Shown: piece by piece, positions 33,421-47,356 of the stretch | Layout of the letters: each line of letters opens with the position of its first letter | Numbering within the stretch: the stretch's first letter is position 1 | Notes under the pieces: generated by a model | What the model saw: only the letters and a program-made list of their open reading frames with translations | Database searches by the model: none | Told to the model about the DNA's origin: nothing | Assembly: GCA_014218235.1 (NCBI GenBank) | Contig: CM024753.1 | Location: forward strand, 185,728,348 to 185,792,347 | Direction of reading: 5' to 3' | Length of the DNA stretch: 64,000 nucleotides | Origin: Colocasia esculenta | Lineage: Eukaryota > Streptophyta > Magnoliopsida > Alismatales > Araceae | Position numbers and translations under genes: made by a program

Positions 33421-35558
33421 TGATGATCAGTCTGTCCCCATGTAATTTTAATTACCTATTTATTTTTATTATTTTGGTGATTAACAAAATTCCTTCAATA
33501 ATTTCTAACATATATTTCATAAGTCTTAAGTACAGGAAATATACCAAGGTCACACAAACCAATGTTGGTAAGCATTACCTCTCTGAAGCTTTTATCTTGT
33601 CAAGATCATATTTCTCTAAGTCCACATCGACTTCTGTTGAAAGTCACAACGACTTCCTTTAGTGCAATAACGATTTGAATTCATAACAATTTCTTAAGTG
33701 TCTGAACGACTTCTTTACTGTGACATCGTTTGATTACAAACAAATCGTTCTCACAATGATTCTATAAGTCATCGCAACGATTTGTTCAGAACTCGTAACG
33801 ACTTGCCCGTCGCAACGATTTCTTAAGTCATCATAACGATTTCTTTAGAATTCGCAACGACTTGCTCGCCATAACGATTTCTTAAGTCATCAAAAATATT
33901 TCTTTAGAATTCGCAACGACTTGCTCGCCGTAACAATTTTTTAAGTTATCATAACGATTTCTTTAGAATTCGCAATGACTTGCTCTCCGTAACGATTTGT
34001 TAAGTGATTCATAACGTTTTCTTCATTGAACACAACGATTTGCTTTCTGCAACGATTTGTTAAGTGTTCATAACATTTTCTTCATTGAACACAACGATTT
34101 GCTTTCTGCAATAATTTGTTAAGTGTTCATAACGATTTCTTCATTGAACACAACAATTTGCTTTCTACAATGATTTGTTAAGTGTTCATAACGATTTCTT
34201 CATTGAACACAACGATTTGCTTTCTGTAACGATTTGTTAAGTGTTCATAACGATTTCTTCATTGAACACAACGATTTACTTTCTACAACGATTTGTTAAG
34301 TGATTCATAATGATTTCTTCATTAAACATAACGATTTGCCTCTTATAACGACTCAGTTAAAGGGACTTGATCATAACGATTTCATAAGTCATATAGTCAT
34401 CGATTTTATGTCTTACATCAACTTAATATTTATCTTGTCTCTGAAAGCATTGAAAAGTCAAAGTCAAGCATATCTTCTGACATCTGTTCATTTATGAGGA
34501 CTGAACGTATCTCTGCATGCATGCAGACATTATCGTCCATTATCGTGCTTACTCTATCTGTATCTTTTAGATACAGCTATTTGGCATTTCTATTTTCATG
34601 ACTATTTCTTCTAACGTTGACTGACATTAGAGACAACTTAGCTGTCTATTGTTTGAGATTGATAAATGTGCAGATCTCTGGTATCGTTTCACTTTACAAC
34701 GTAGACAAAAATAGAAGCCAAAGATATCTCAGAAGATCTCATCTCTTTGTGTGCACAAGTGACCAAAAGACTGTTGACTAGAAGCTTCCAAGTTTCCTTC
34801 AGTCTAACATTTACTTAGACAAGAGACAACGGATACTCCAATGACAATATTTCAAATTGGAGATTTAAATACAAGACAGAAGAGAAGAATAAAAGAGTTA
34901 CCGTGTGGAGAACAAGCATCTCGCATACAAGCATTCAAATTCTTCTGCAAGAAGTCTAGAGCCAAGGATCTCATTCCTCATCATATTTAGCTCTTCGCTC
35001 TCTGTGCTGTAATAGAATTTCTAAGAGAGCCCGTGTAGTTCTGAGAGTGTGCCTTGTTTAGATCTCTTATTCTCAGTGCTTGTTGCTTCAGATCTTGGCT
35101 TGTAAAAGCTTGATCTAGGGGCTTGAATTCATTCTATTCTCTTTGTGGTGTTTCCCTTCGTGTGTGAAGGAAGACCTGGTGGGATCCAGGGTGCTGTTTC
35201 CTTTCGGTTGTGAAGGAGGACCTGGTGGGGTATCCAGGGTGTTGTTGTTCCCTTCTGGGGTGAAGGAAGACCAGCTGAGCTGGGTGTTGTAGTGTCCATA
35301 GGGGGACTGTACCCTAGTTAGTGAAATCATGAGTTGTTGCTCAGGGACTGGACGTAGGACTCCTAAGGAAAGGAGGTCCGAACCAGGATAATTCCTTGCG
35401 TTGTGTGATTGATTCTTTGTGGGTGTTTTGTTCATACTAACCATTACTAACCAACATCGAAGATTGTTTTTGTGTATATTTTTACGTACAGGTGTCACCT
35501 AGATAGATTTTTTTAAAGACCCATTCACCCCCCCTCTGGGCTTGTCAACTAGGCAACA
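33421..35558 (+). mobile_element. Sirevirus 5' LTR
   Basis: 2138 bp. It contains a 59-bp tandem array, a probable leader region with GAAGGAAGACC direct repeats (35160-35270), and ends AACTAGGCAACA before AG and the primer site. Confidence 0.93.
33640..34335. repeat. 59-bp tandem array in Sirevirus LTR
   Basis: Two related unit types are seen. One carries TCTTTAGAATTCGCAACGAC (about 33845-33990). The other carries CATTGAACACAACGATTTGC, recurring every 59 bp at about 34025, 34084, 34143, 34202 and 34261. Every unit is studded with AACGATTT. The 3' LTR has the same array at 56455-57240 with at least one more unit, which accounts for much of the 100-bp length difference. Confidence 0.9.
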
Positions 35559-35560
35559 AG

Positions 35561-35572
35561 TGGTATCAGAGC
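35561..35572 (+). other. Sirevirus primer binding site
   Basis: TGGTATCAGAGC, complementary to initiator tRNA-Met, two bases after the LTR. Confidence 0.9.
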
Positions 35573-35621
35573 GAGTCTCTTCGACAAAGAAAGGATCCAA
35601 TGATCTGAAGAGTAAAGATCC

Positions 35622-38600
35622 ATGGCAGCCCAAGGTCACAACGAAGGTCAGTCTGTCAACCGACCACCATTGTTCGATGGAGAGGATTACACATACTGGA
35701 AAACAAGAATGGAGTACTTTCTGCAAGGCTACGATTATCAGATATGGTCCATAGTAGAAGAAGGCGATCTTCTGGTCACAAATGAGAAAGCTCAGTGGAT
35801 AGACGATGATAGGAAGAAGATCTCGCAGAACTGTAAAGCAACGAGTATTTTGTGCTGCGCCCTTAGTAAAAAAAAGTTCAACAGAGTTTCAGCCTGCAAA
35901 TCCGCAATGAAAATGTGGGAAAAGCTCAGAATCACCTATGAAGGCGCAGACAAGGTGAAGGAAACAAGAATAGACATTCTTGTAGCATAGTACGAGAGAT
36001 TTCAAATGCAATCAGGTGAGTCCATTACCCAAATGTTCGGTAGATTACAGATATTACAAATGGGTTAGCTGGACTAGGAAAGACCTATGAAATGGGAGAT
36101 ATGGTCAGAAAGATTCTTAGATCTTTACCATCCTCGTGGACCCCAAAGGTAACAGCCATTGAGGAAGCTAATCATCTAAAGAGAATGTCTTTAGAAAAGC
36201 TCATTGGGTCCCTTATGGATCATGAGATAAACATGGAGAGATTAGGAGAATCCTCCAGCAGAAAGAAGCAATCAAATGAGCTCAAGGCCGATGAGAATTC
36301 ATCAGAAGAATCACTCGACAACAGTGAAAGCTGTAAGGACAGTGATGAAGATGAAGAAGCTATGCTATCAAGGAAATTGAAACATTCTAGCTAAAAATAA
36401 GAAGTTCCAATCTGGAAGAAGACATTTCAAGAGAAATAAAGAACTCAAGAAACCAGATGGGAAGGATCAGAAGAAGGGAGAGCCCATTTGCTATGAGTGT
36501 AAAAAGTCAGGACATATCAAAGCTGAATGTCCAAAACTCAAGAAGCCTGAATTCAAGAAGAGAGAAAACTTCAAGAAATTTAGGAAATACAAAAAGAAAG
36601 CAATGGCAGTTGCGTGGGAGAACATTAGCGACTCAGACAGTGAGTCAAGTTCATGCAGTGATGAAGAAGAAGCCAATTTGGCTTTCATGGCAAATACCGA
36701 AGATAAGGTAACCTCTGACTCTTCCTTTGATTCATGCAATGATTCTGATTTTGACAATTTAGTGGAAGCATTCAATGAACTATACGATAAATATAGATAA
36801 GTAACTAAACTGTTAAAAGCAAATAAGAAAAATATTGTCTGTCTAGAAAACACTAACTCAGATCTAAAAACAGAAAATGAAGAACTAGAAAAATAAATAA
36901 CTGAACTTAGAAGAAGAAATGAATTATTATGCGAAGATCTAAAAGACAAGAATAAACAAATTAATAAACTTGAAAAACAAGCAAGCTTAGACGAATTAAA
37001 AACTGAAATTAAGACTCTAACAGAAGAAAATATATAGTTATCTAGCACATTAGAAAAATTCACAAATGGAAAAAATTCCTTAATATTAAAAGGTGCTAGA
37101 AGATCAGGTAAGAACAAATATGGATTAGGATATACACCTCCGGATAATGAAGAAACTATAGTCTATCCTAAAATATACCCGACTCTAAAATTTGTATCAG
37201 AGCAAGACATAGCATATAAAGCAAATTTCAAATATATTGAAAAAGTAACTAAATCATCTTGCTGTAGTCATTGCAATAAGTTAGGTCACATAAAAACCAC
37301 GTGTTCAACAAGACATAAGAAATGGGTAATAAAAGGAAAAGTTGATGATACTAACCCGTCAAGACCCAAAAGAATTTGGGTACCTAAAACTTGATGGTTT
37401 TATTTCAGGTTAATACTCGAAGATCTACATGGTATTTGGATAGTGGGTGCTCAAGGCACATGTCAGGAAACCAGAAGCTATTCACTCATCTTCAAGCTGA
37501 AGAAGGAACCGTCACATATGGTGATAATGGAAAGGGAACAGTGATAGGTAGTGGCTCTGTGAACAATAAAGGAAAAACAGTTATTGAAGATGTGTTGCTT
37601 GTCAAAGGGTTGAAGCATAATCTCATTAGCATCAGCCAACTGTGTGACAGAGGCCATCAGATCCAGTTTCAAGAATCAAAATGCAGCATATTAAAGGATG
37701 GAGCAGTTATCTTTAAAGCAAATAGAGAAAAGAACTTATATGTGCTCTATCTTGAGGAACTCAAAGATCAAAATGTATGTCTGACGGTAAATAAGGATAA
37801 GTCTACTGAATTATGGCACAGAAGACTAGGACATTGCAGCATAGATGGCATGAGAAAATTGCTAAAGAAAAATCTTGTGAAAGGTCTGCCAAAGGTCAGT
37901 GCAAAAATGGAAGGTATCTATAGATCTTGTGCTAAGGGAAAGCACAACAAGAGCTCCTTCAAGTCAAAAACGGTGGTAACCACCTCAAAACCCTTAGAGC
38001 TCCTTCATATGGATCTATTTGGGCCAATGAGGACTACCAGTCTTGGAGGAAAGAACTTTGGATTTGTCATAGTCGATGATTACTCAAGATTCACATGGCT
38101 ATCATTCCTAGAGCATAAAGATGACACATTTGGAAACTTTGTTAGTTTCAGCAAAAAAGTCCAGAAGGATCATAAGTTCAGCATTGTCTCTATCCGATCA
38201 GATCATGATGGTGAATTTCAGAATGAAAAATTTGCTAAGTTCTGTGATGATCAGGGGATTGAGCATAATTTCTCAGCATCAAGGACACCACAACAAAATA
38301 GAATTGCTGAGAGAAAGAATAGAACTCTATTGGATATGGCAAGAACAATGCTATCGGATATGATCTGCCAAGATATTTTTGGGCTAAAACAGTCAACACA
38401 ACAAGCTACATTATCAACAGAGTAATGATCAGGCCAATCCTAAAGAAGACTGCATATGAACTGTTTAAAGGAAAGAAACCAAAGATCAGCCACTTCAGGA
38501 CATTTGGATGTCCTTGCTTCATCCACAACAATGGAAAAAGGGACATTGGTAAGTTGGATGCCAAATCAGATGAAGGCATCTTCATGGGGTACACCTCTAA

Positions 38601-40467
38601 ACCCAAAGGCTATAGAGTATTTAATAAACACACTTTATTAATTGAACAGTCTGTACATATTATTTTTGATGAAACTAACCCTTCCTTGAGAAAGGAAGAA
38701 GATAGTGATAATGATGATGCAGATGAACTGTCCAAGAAACTAAAGAATACATCAATTGAGGACAAGGATGATCCACCTCAGGAAGACATGCAACAAAAGG
38801 AAATTACACATGAAAATCTTCCAAAGGAGTGGAGATACAAGAAAGATCACCCACCTGAGAATATTATTGGTGATCCATCTGTTGGGGTAAGAACAAGAGG
38901 TAACATGATACCTTGTGATTATTTAGCATTTGTTTCTCAAATAGAGCCGAGGACAGTCAATGAAGCTCTTGGTGATGAATCTTGGATCTTGGCTATGCAA
39001 GATGAACTAAATCAGTTCAAGAGAAACCAAGTATGGTCACTTGTTCCTAGACCATCAGACCATCCAGTTATTGGCACCAAATGGGTGTTCAGAAACAAAT
39101 TGGATGAGGCTGGTGTGATCTTAAGAAACAAGGCCAGACTGGTAGCTCAAGGCTATTCCCAAGAGGAAGGCATAGATTTCGATGAAACCTATGCACCTGT
39201 AGCTAGACTTGAGGCTATTAGAATATTACTTGCATATGCATCAGCATTAGACTTAAAACTATTTCAAATGGATGTTAAATCTGCATTCTTAAATGGTTTT
39301 ATAAAAGAGGAAGTTTATGTGGAACAACCCCCGGGTTTTGATGACACAGAATTTCCTAATCATGTTTTCAAACTTCATAAAGCTTTATATGGATTAAAGT
39401 AAGCACCTAGGGCCTGGTATGAAAGGCTTAGTTCTTTTCTTCTAAACCATGGTTTCAGTAGAGGTCAAGTAGATAGCACTCTATTTGTAAAATCAAAAGT
39501 TAAAAGCATACTACTTGTACAGATTTATGTAGATGATATTATCTTTGGATCTACTGATGAATCCCTTTGCAAGTATTTTGAAAAGTTGATGCAGGGAGAA
39601 TTTGAGATGAGCATGATGGGAGAGCTCAATTATTTCCTTGGACTACAAATCAAACAAGGAAAAGAAGGAACTCACATCTGCCAAGCAAAGTACACAAAAG
39701 AACTCTTGAAGAAATTTGGATTCGATAATGCCAAGCCACTGTCAACACCAATGAGTACATCAACAAGGATGGACAGTGACAAAGATTGTAAGAAAGTAGA
39801 TCAAAAGGTCTACAGATGTATGATAGGTTCACTGCTTTATTTAACAGCTAGTAGACTTGATATTCTATTTAGTGTGTGCATGTGTGCTAGGTATCAAGCA
39901 GATCCTAGAGAATCACATTTAATCTCTGTGAAAAGAATATTTAGATATTTAGCTAGAACTCATGATTTAGGTCTGTGGTATCCAAAATCTTGTGAAATTA
40001 ATTTAGTAGGATACTCTGATGTTGACTATGCTGGATGTAAAGTAGATAGAAAAAGCACCAGTGGTTGTTGTCAATTTCTTGCAGGGTGTTTGATATCCTG
40101 GTCATCAAAGAAACAAAATTCAGTGGCACTGTCTACAGCTGAAGCTGAGTACGTGGCTGCTGGAAGTTGTTGTACACAACTCCTATGGATAAAGCAACAA
40201 CTTGAAGATTTTAGATTAAATATCAAATCGATTCCACTATTGTGTGACAACACCAGTGCTATCAATCTTACCAAAAATTCAGTCCAACGTTCAAGGACCA
40301 AGCATATTGAGGTTAGATATCATTTCATTCGTGATCATGTTGCAAATGGTAATATTGAAATATCCTTTATTGATACAAACGGTCAGTTAGTAGACATTTT
40401 CACAAAAGCCTTACCTAAAGAGAGATTCACATCTCTTAGAAGGGAATTGGGCATGTGTAATTTGTGA
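35622..40467 (+). pseudogene. Sirevirus gag-pol polyprotein
   Basis: ATG 35622 (MAAQGHNEGQSV) begins gag. A CCHC knuckle CYECKKSGHIKAEC lies near 36490-36531, an acidic and coiled-coil stretch follows (36600-37060), and a second finger CSHCNKLGHIKTTC is near 37268. Then protease DSGCSRHMSG (37441-37470), integrase (37810-38400; LWHRRLGH, catalytic region to PQQNRIAERKN), reverse transcriptase (YVDDIIFG near 39528) and RNase H (to TGA 40465-40467). The order PR-INT-RT is copia. Stops in Gln contexts: 35988, 36798, 36894, 37036 and 39400. Frameshifts: near 36050, 36390 and 38355, plus a frame change between gag and pol near 37390, which may be original. Codon 37919-37921 is Tyr where the integrase finger needs Cys. 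Confidence 0.93.
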
Positions 40468-40865
40468 AAAGATTTCTGTTTAAAACTGGCATATAAATTT
40501 TCAGAATTAAGTAAAATTTTCCCTCCATGGATTTAAGCAAAAGAAATTCAAATTATCTTTCTTGGCCGCTCTTTTATTAAAGTCGATTTGAATAGTCAAA
40601 CTCTTTTGTCGTTTTCTGCCGCCTTTTGGCGCCTCACTTTCCACAAAGTATTTATTTAATTACAAAAATCGATGTGGGAACGTTTCATCTCCCATCTTCT
40701 AACTTTTTCCCTCTTTCGTCTGGTTGCCTAAGCCGATGCCCTAACGATTCGAACATCGACTCTCTGCAAGTTTGAAGCTCTTCTCTCCTTCTCGCGACAA
40801 ATTTCTTGAGGGCTTTCACTCCTTCTTCCTTCTCAACCCTCCAGAAACCCTGTTCACCTGATTCC

Positions 40866-43800
40866 ATGGCCGCATCCGTCATCTCCGGAAGTCTTGGGGG
40901 CTACGGCGCTGAGTTCCTTACTCCTGAGCAGCAGGAGAGGTTCACGTTTGTGAAGACCAAGGTTTGTGGGAACAAGGCAGTGGATGTAGCTGATCTCGAG
41001 AAGAACGGCATGCACAGTGTAGTGGCAGCAATGAGCAGGATGCAATGGATGAGAATCACCACCTTCTCCGAGGTAAGTTATCTAGACCTCGTGAAGGCTT
41101 TTTATGTATGCTTAAGATCAGAGGCAGACGGGTCTCTAGTTTCATCTGTCAAGGGAACCCAGATTAAAATAGATCATGAGTTATTGCATTTGTTGTTTGG
41201 AGTGAAGACATCCGGGCACAGTGGGGTTCACACCGTGGACGCCCAAGCTAAACATCTTGGCATTATAGGACCAGGGTTCAGACTGAGAGATGGTAAACTA
41301 GATATTAATCAGTTGAATGCTTTCAACCGCCTCCTTCATTTCATAGTTTGTCAGATTTTGGTTCCTAGAAGTGCAACATTCTCCACTTGTACCAAAGCAG
41401 ACTCGGATATGATGTTCTGGGCCATATAGAACAAGGACATCAACATGGCCGAAGTAATGATTAAGAGGATGAAGTTTGCCCGTGATCAGATTTTGGATAC
41501 AAAGAGCAAGCTTAATGTCTCTTTGCCCTATGCCCATTTGCTTACCAAGATCTTCAAACACTTTGGTGTTGATCTATCTGGGGCAGTAGTTGAAAAGATG
41601 GGCCAAGCAATTAGGTCCAGAAATCTGAGGAAGAGTGGATTCTTAGTTGTTGATGGAATTTGGTCTAAGACCTCTGTGGCAGAGGGAGAGGCCATTATAG
41701 GGGATATTCCAGATATTCAGGAAGAAGTGCCAGAAGCATCAGCAGAACCAGCAGCAGTAGCATCAGTAGCAGAAATTGAGCAAGCAGTTGTTGTATCAAT
41801 AGTTCAAGAGGCAGCAGGACCATCTGAACTGGCAGCTCAAGTAGCAGGGACAGCAGAGCTAGCAGGGTCACCTGTAGTGGCAGTTGAATCTCAACCTCCA
41901 GAAGCACCAGTAGGAGAAGCAGTGGTAGGTGCAGCAGATCCTTTGCCCACCTCCATTGTTGCCTCTATCCTTAGAGAGGTGTTGGATTCTATTCATTCCA
42001 CCCCAGTCACTCCAGAGGCTGGTGGAAATCCAGAGGAAGAGGTTGTGGCATCAGGCCACATTGAGGAATCAATTGCAGTAGAAGTCATTCAGGAGGAGCA
42101 AACAGTTGCTCCAGAAGATGTCTTGATGGAAGATGCTCCTATTCAGGGGGAGCAGCCTTGTGAAAGACAAGAGGTCTCAGAAGAAGCAGCACACACTGAT
42201 ATGCCTATGGGCAGTGTACCTGCTGAAGGAGTCTTTGCCAGTTCACAAGATGATGACACTTAGGGGGAGGAACATGACAATCCCCCAGGTAATGATCCTA
42301 GAGATGGGGAGACAGCCAGCTCCTCAGAATCAGATGATGATCAGCAGCCTCCAGCTTCAGAGGCAAGGCAGAAAGGAAAATAAGTGGTTTCTGGAGTTCC
42401 ACTCTTAGCAGATACTCCTTTTGAAAGGCAGATGAAACAGAGAATAGTCATAAATTTGAAGCCTGTCATTGAGAGATTGGATGCTCAAGGCACAATCTTA
42501 TGCTCTCTTCAATCAGATGTTAATTCCATTTTCATGAGCCAAGCTTCATCTTCCAAGGAGATTTCAAGTATCAGAAATGCCATGAAATGGTTCAACAAAG
42601 AGATGGGCAGCATGAAGACAATGCTCTCTGAGATTCTGAAGGTGGTTGGAGCTTAAGTTCCTCCTCCTCCTCCACCTCCTGCAGCTCAAGTTCCAGAATC
42701 AGGGCCATCAGTTCCAGTGTCCGGGCCATCAGGGCTAGCACCAGCAGCAGCAGAGGCAGAGGTCAATGAGCAAGGGCCATCTGGGCCAGCTGAGCAGGTT
42801 GAAGGGCCTCCAGGGCCAGTTGAGAAGGTGTCAGTGCCATTAGGGCCATTGGAGTCTGAACCTGTGCAGAGTTTGGCTGAAGAAGAAGTTTTGGTTCCTG
42901 AGCCCCCAGCTCCCACTTCTTCCCAAACACCAGTTCCTCCATCCCCACCTTCATCCTCCACAACACCTCCTGCTCCACAGACATTCAAGAAACCTCAACC
43001 TAGACCCATCTCCTCACCAATACCCTTTCCCTCTCAATCCACCTCCTCTCCTGCCTCCTCTACTCATATTCTTCCACCTCCACCTATCTTTGAGGTCCCT
43101 CCAGCATCCTCTGTTGGAGCCTCATCTTCCTCTGGTCCCTCCCTTAGACCAGATGTTGACATTCATTCTACTTCTGACTCCCTCCTTCATCCTTCTCCTC
43201 CACCCTCTTTCATCACTATAATCCCTGAGAGAGCTCAACTTGACTCTCCCTTTATTGAAAAAGTAAAGGATGAGTTTGAGGAAGCCATTCTCAAGACAGT
43301 CCTGAAAGTAGGGGATCACATCCATAAGGCAGACTCTTCTAGTTCTGCCCCTAAAAAGAGAAACATTTCTTCCTCTTTAGTTATTGTTTCAGAACCCAGA
43401 TATCCTCCTCTGTGGTTCTCTCTCACAGTGGACAACAGAAGTAAACCACTGTATAGAGAGTACCTTCAGAAGGTTGCTTTTGCTACCATTGTAAACCTTC
43501 CATTTCTTAACCTTTCTGACCACCTCAATGTTGTTTTACCCTTCTCTCCTCTCACCAAAACAGAGAAATCCAAAATCTTCTCTGTTGCTCACTCTAAAAC
43601 CGAAGAGCAGTGGGGCAAAGGGCATAAAGAGCTGTTCAAGAAATATCTTCTTGTCAAGTCTGCCAGATTCCCTCCAAGGGACCATTCCCTGACCCTCTCA
43701 AAATGGTTCCGGATCCACCATAAGGATTGTTGGGGGTCCTTCATCCAAAAGGAAATCAAGATGGTCAGATACTTTCTTCTGTTCAACAACTATCGATATG

Positions 43801-44084
43801 TCCATCGACTTCTTGAAGTTCAGCTGAATCAGTTCAAGCAGGCCATCAAAGTTCTAAATCCGGGCATTGCCCACACTGAAGCTGTTCAGGTACACTTTGC
43901 TACCCTCCAAGTACCTGATGAGATACTTCTTCCTCAGATCCATTTCCTTGTAATGGAATCCTCTATTGGGTCTATTATCTTTGAGCGTTTTGCTAGAGTG
44001 ATGGGAAGAATCAAGGTACAGAAAGGCTTCCTGGTTGCATTTCACAGATTTCTCTTCAGAGAATATCACCAGGGCCATGTCAGT
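40866..44084 (+). pseudogene. Sirevirus envelope-like ORF, 5' part
   Basis: A single frame of 1073 codons from ATG 40866 (MAASVISGSLGGYGAEF) to the Tekay 2 insertion, interrupted only by four stops: 41427, 42261, 42381 and 42654. Each is a TAA or TAG where a CAA or CAG would fit. The N-terminal 270 residues look globular. Residues about 280-490 are rich in Ala, Glu, Val, Gln and Pro, about 520-590 could form a helix, 600-740 are Pro/Ser-rich, and the rest is globular (to about REYHQGHVS). I see no clear signal peptide or transmembrane helix. The position after pol matches the env-like ORF of some Sireviruses; membrane fusion activity has not been shown for these and should not be assumed. Confidence 0.85.
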
Positions 44085-47000
44085 TGTGGTGGCCCTCATT
44101 ATACCGGTACGGTTATACCAACCCACGTCGGTATAGCGAGAGTCCTCACAGTGGGACATTTACCCAAACGATACAAACAGCTGAGATACACGCGAATATA
44201 CAACAGAGTAGCGGGAGTAAAAGACAACTATCTTCATTCATTCATTCATCCACATTTAACATACATGAAGTTTGCAATTAACAATAAAGAACTAAAAGTT
44301 CACATAATTTAAATTGCTGAAATATAAATACATAATGTCCACACTTATACATTCTTTTCGTGATACTCTAATACAACGTTCAAAATTACATACTATGAGA
44401 ATGCACAAGTCACAAAGAAACTCCAAGACTAATCTCCACGCTCGGAGTCGTCTCCACTGTCTCCTCCAACGGTGCCACGTCACCAACTACACCTGTACGC
44501 CGAAGCAAAGAGTGAGTCTAAAGACTCAGCAAGCAACACTACTCATAACATACACGTATAAGTCATAGCGGTTTCTACATACACATTCAAAATTTTCAAC
44601 ACATGGCATGAAAGTTTTACAAATTAATACATGGATTATGCTTTCAGATCTCCAAGAATAAAACTTTACCTATCACATGCTCTCTATTCAATTTACTCAT
44701 GAAATTTTGTCTTTAAAGAACTAAGACATGAGAGCTACCAACATGAACACTGTGCATATATAAAAGGAAAACACAACTAGCATGGGTTTTACATGTTTTT
44801 AAACACATACATAGACATTTTCACATGCTTTAAGTTGCTGGTTTCACATGGTTTAATGGCTGTAAACCTACACATGAGAGCTACCATGTTGCTTAAAACA
44901 TATCATGTGAACAACCAATCATGCTATTTTGTACCCGTGCTCATCAATTATCCCTAACATGGATTCTAGACATTTTTGCCATATAAACATGATGATAACA
45001 ACATAAGATTACTGATTTCACATGGTTTCAGATTTGTCTCACATGGATTTCAATATCATATCCTCACATTTAGAATTTCACATTTTCTTTACACAAGTTT
45101 CTTCTTTCACATGGTTACACTTTGCACATACACATTCACATTGTTCACTTACACATTTACACATGAACACATACACATTACACATTACACATTACACATT
45201 TTAGGTGCCGTGACACATAGTCCAAACCACCAAAGAAGGACATATACACATCACATTACACATAGACGCCATCTAGGCATTCCAATGGCGACTCTTGGAC
45301 TGCGCAGACCAGGAGAACAAGTCTCCACCCTAACCAGTGGTACTTGTCCACCTCCAGGATTTCCCCCTAATGCCCTTAGGGTCACTTACACACTGAACTT
45401 TCTCAAGGGGACTTTTCCCTGATACAGTTCCACTGCCCTCTACGGAAGCAGTGTCACATTGGCACAGTTACACATTTACACATTTTACCGATTTACACAT
45501 GGTTTTACACATATCACTTTTCATCTCATTCACTTTCTCACTCACATGCATATCTCTATTTTTCCTGACATGGCACTACAGATTTCAGGAGTTTAACACA
45601 CAGTAAATGCACTAATCAGGTTGGATTAAACAATATCTAACCACATTACGATAACATACATAGATTATTACATTTCACATGAAAATACAAAACTCCTTAT
45701 ATACTGGTCCAAATGACCTGAAATTTTAACCACATGCTATTTTCGGGTTCAAGGTCATACATTCAATTTTTCAGATTTTCTGAGCTAAATAGAATTTACA
45801 GAAAATCAAATACCTATTTCACATGCCATTCACAATTTAGTTGACATGGAGTTTAACACATCATGCATTTTTACCACTTACTGTTTGAACAGAGACTACT
45901 GTTATATGCATGATCTGAGAATACAGAATTTACCCTAAATCATACAACTATAGATCGATCACCACAAATCATTCTTACATGCCTTTTATTTACCGAACCG
46001 AATTTATTAGCAATTTATACAAGCATGGACAATTTACCAAAATTGAGTATACATAAACTGATCTACTAATCTTCATGATCTGACAAAACTGAGGCATTCA
46101 GACTAATCCTAATCATGAAACATGGATTGGCAAGATTATCAACAAATCATGCTTACAAATTCACGGAATACAACTTTCTAACATCCACCACCACACATCA
46201 CACTCATCCACACACCACATTTAACAATATACATAGTGTATAGGGTTACCATATATCCTCATCACGGAAACCATACCGAAATAGTTGTATAGGAAGGGCA
46301 GAACAGGTCACTGTTCTGTCCAGAGGAACTTGGCGGCGGTCTCTGGCCGCTGACTCAGTGTCAGCGCATGGTCGATGGACGCCAAGCATGATCTCAGCGT
46401 CCATTGACCTTGCCGTCAATGCAGGTCTGTGCAGAAACACAGACCCGAGCTCTCAAGTTTGGGTGAATGTGAGGGTCTAGGACTCGAGGGAAAATTCATA
46501 AAAATAGTAGAAACGACCTAGACACATACGGGAACATTATGGTTAGGTCACTTGCCTTTTAGAAAATGCTCCAATGGATCAAAGTGCTTGGAGAAGCCCT
46601 CCTTCGGCAGTCCCAAGAAGGTGCAGAACTCCCTCCTAGATCTTCTTCCTCCGGGCTCCTGGATGATCTCCACACCAAGGGGATGTCGGGGAAGCCTCCT
46701 CCTTTGCTCCAGCTATCCTCTTGTCGTGGAAGATGGCCGAATCTAGCTCCAGGAAGTCGGATCTTTGGGTGCAAAGAGTGGGGTTTTCTCAGTTTTTCTT
46801 CTAGGGTTTTTTTCTCTCTTTTCTCCTCTTGCAAAGGTGAAGAGAGGGGTGGGAGAAGGCAGATCCGGGTTTAACATGTGGGAAGACCTCTCTCCCACTC
46901 CAGGGTGACAAGACAGCTCTCAGAGCCGTTGGGGACAGCTCCCCAATGGGTGAGCTCCCTTGTTCCCGGAATTTCTGGCTCTGCTGCGCATGCAGGCCAG

Positions 47001-47343
47001 AGAAATAGGCGTCCATATCGTTAGACGCCAGGATTAGTGTTGGCGTCCATGTCTGGACGCTGACACCACCTCAACGGCTAGGGGTTGACGCCAAGATGGC
47101 CTTCGGCCAGAAGTCTAAAATATGCAGAAAACCATGCATACCATGCATATATACATGCAATATGTATATGGTAGTGTATCCATACTATCACCATTCAATA
47201 CATGCATTATTTACATATAGTATAAACACATGCACACGTAATTGTACTAATTAATACGTACGTAAGTATGTATATACATACACAAGCACAAATATACACA
47301 CACACAAATACAAATAATGCGATGGAAATTCGAGGGCCTTACA
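44085..47343 (-). mobile_element. Tekay 2 3' LTR
   Basis: 3259 bp; on the minus strand it starts TGTAAGGCCCTCG. It includes a (CATTACA)-like run near 45170-45200 (one unit more than the other LTR) and GGCGTC/GACGCC palindromes near 46375-46410 and 47008-47075. ORFs inside it are unsupported. Confidence 0.95.
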
Positions 47344-47356
47344 CCCTCTCCCCTTA
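47344..47356 (-). other. Tekay 2 polypurine tract
   Basis: On the minus strand AAGGGGAGAGGG lies immediately before the 3' LTR, preceded by TTCGAGGACGAAGTTTC, the usual phrase before the tract in Tekay elements. Confidence 0.85.

Noticed and set aside
44976..46880. ORFs of 60-150 codons in the Tekay 2 LTRs (and their copies at 53010-55193)
   Set aside because: They lie within LTR sequence, differ between the two LTRs by indels, and have no domain.
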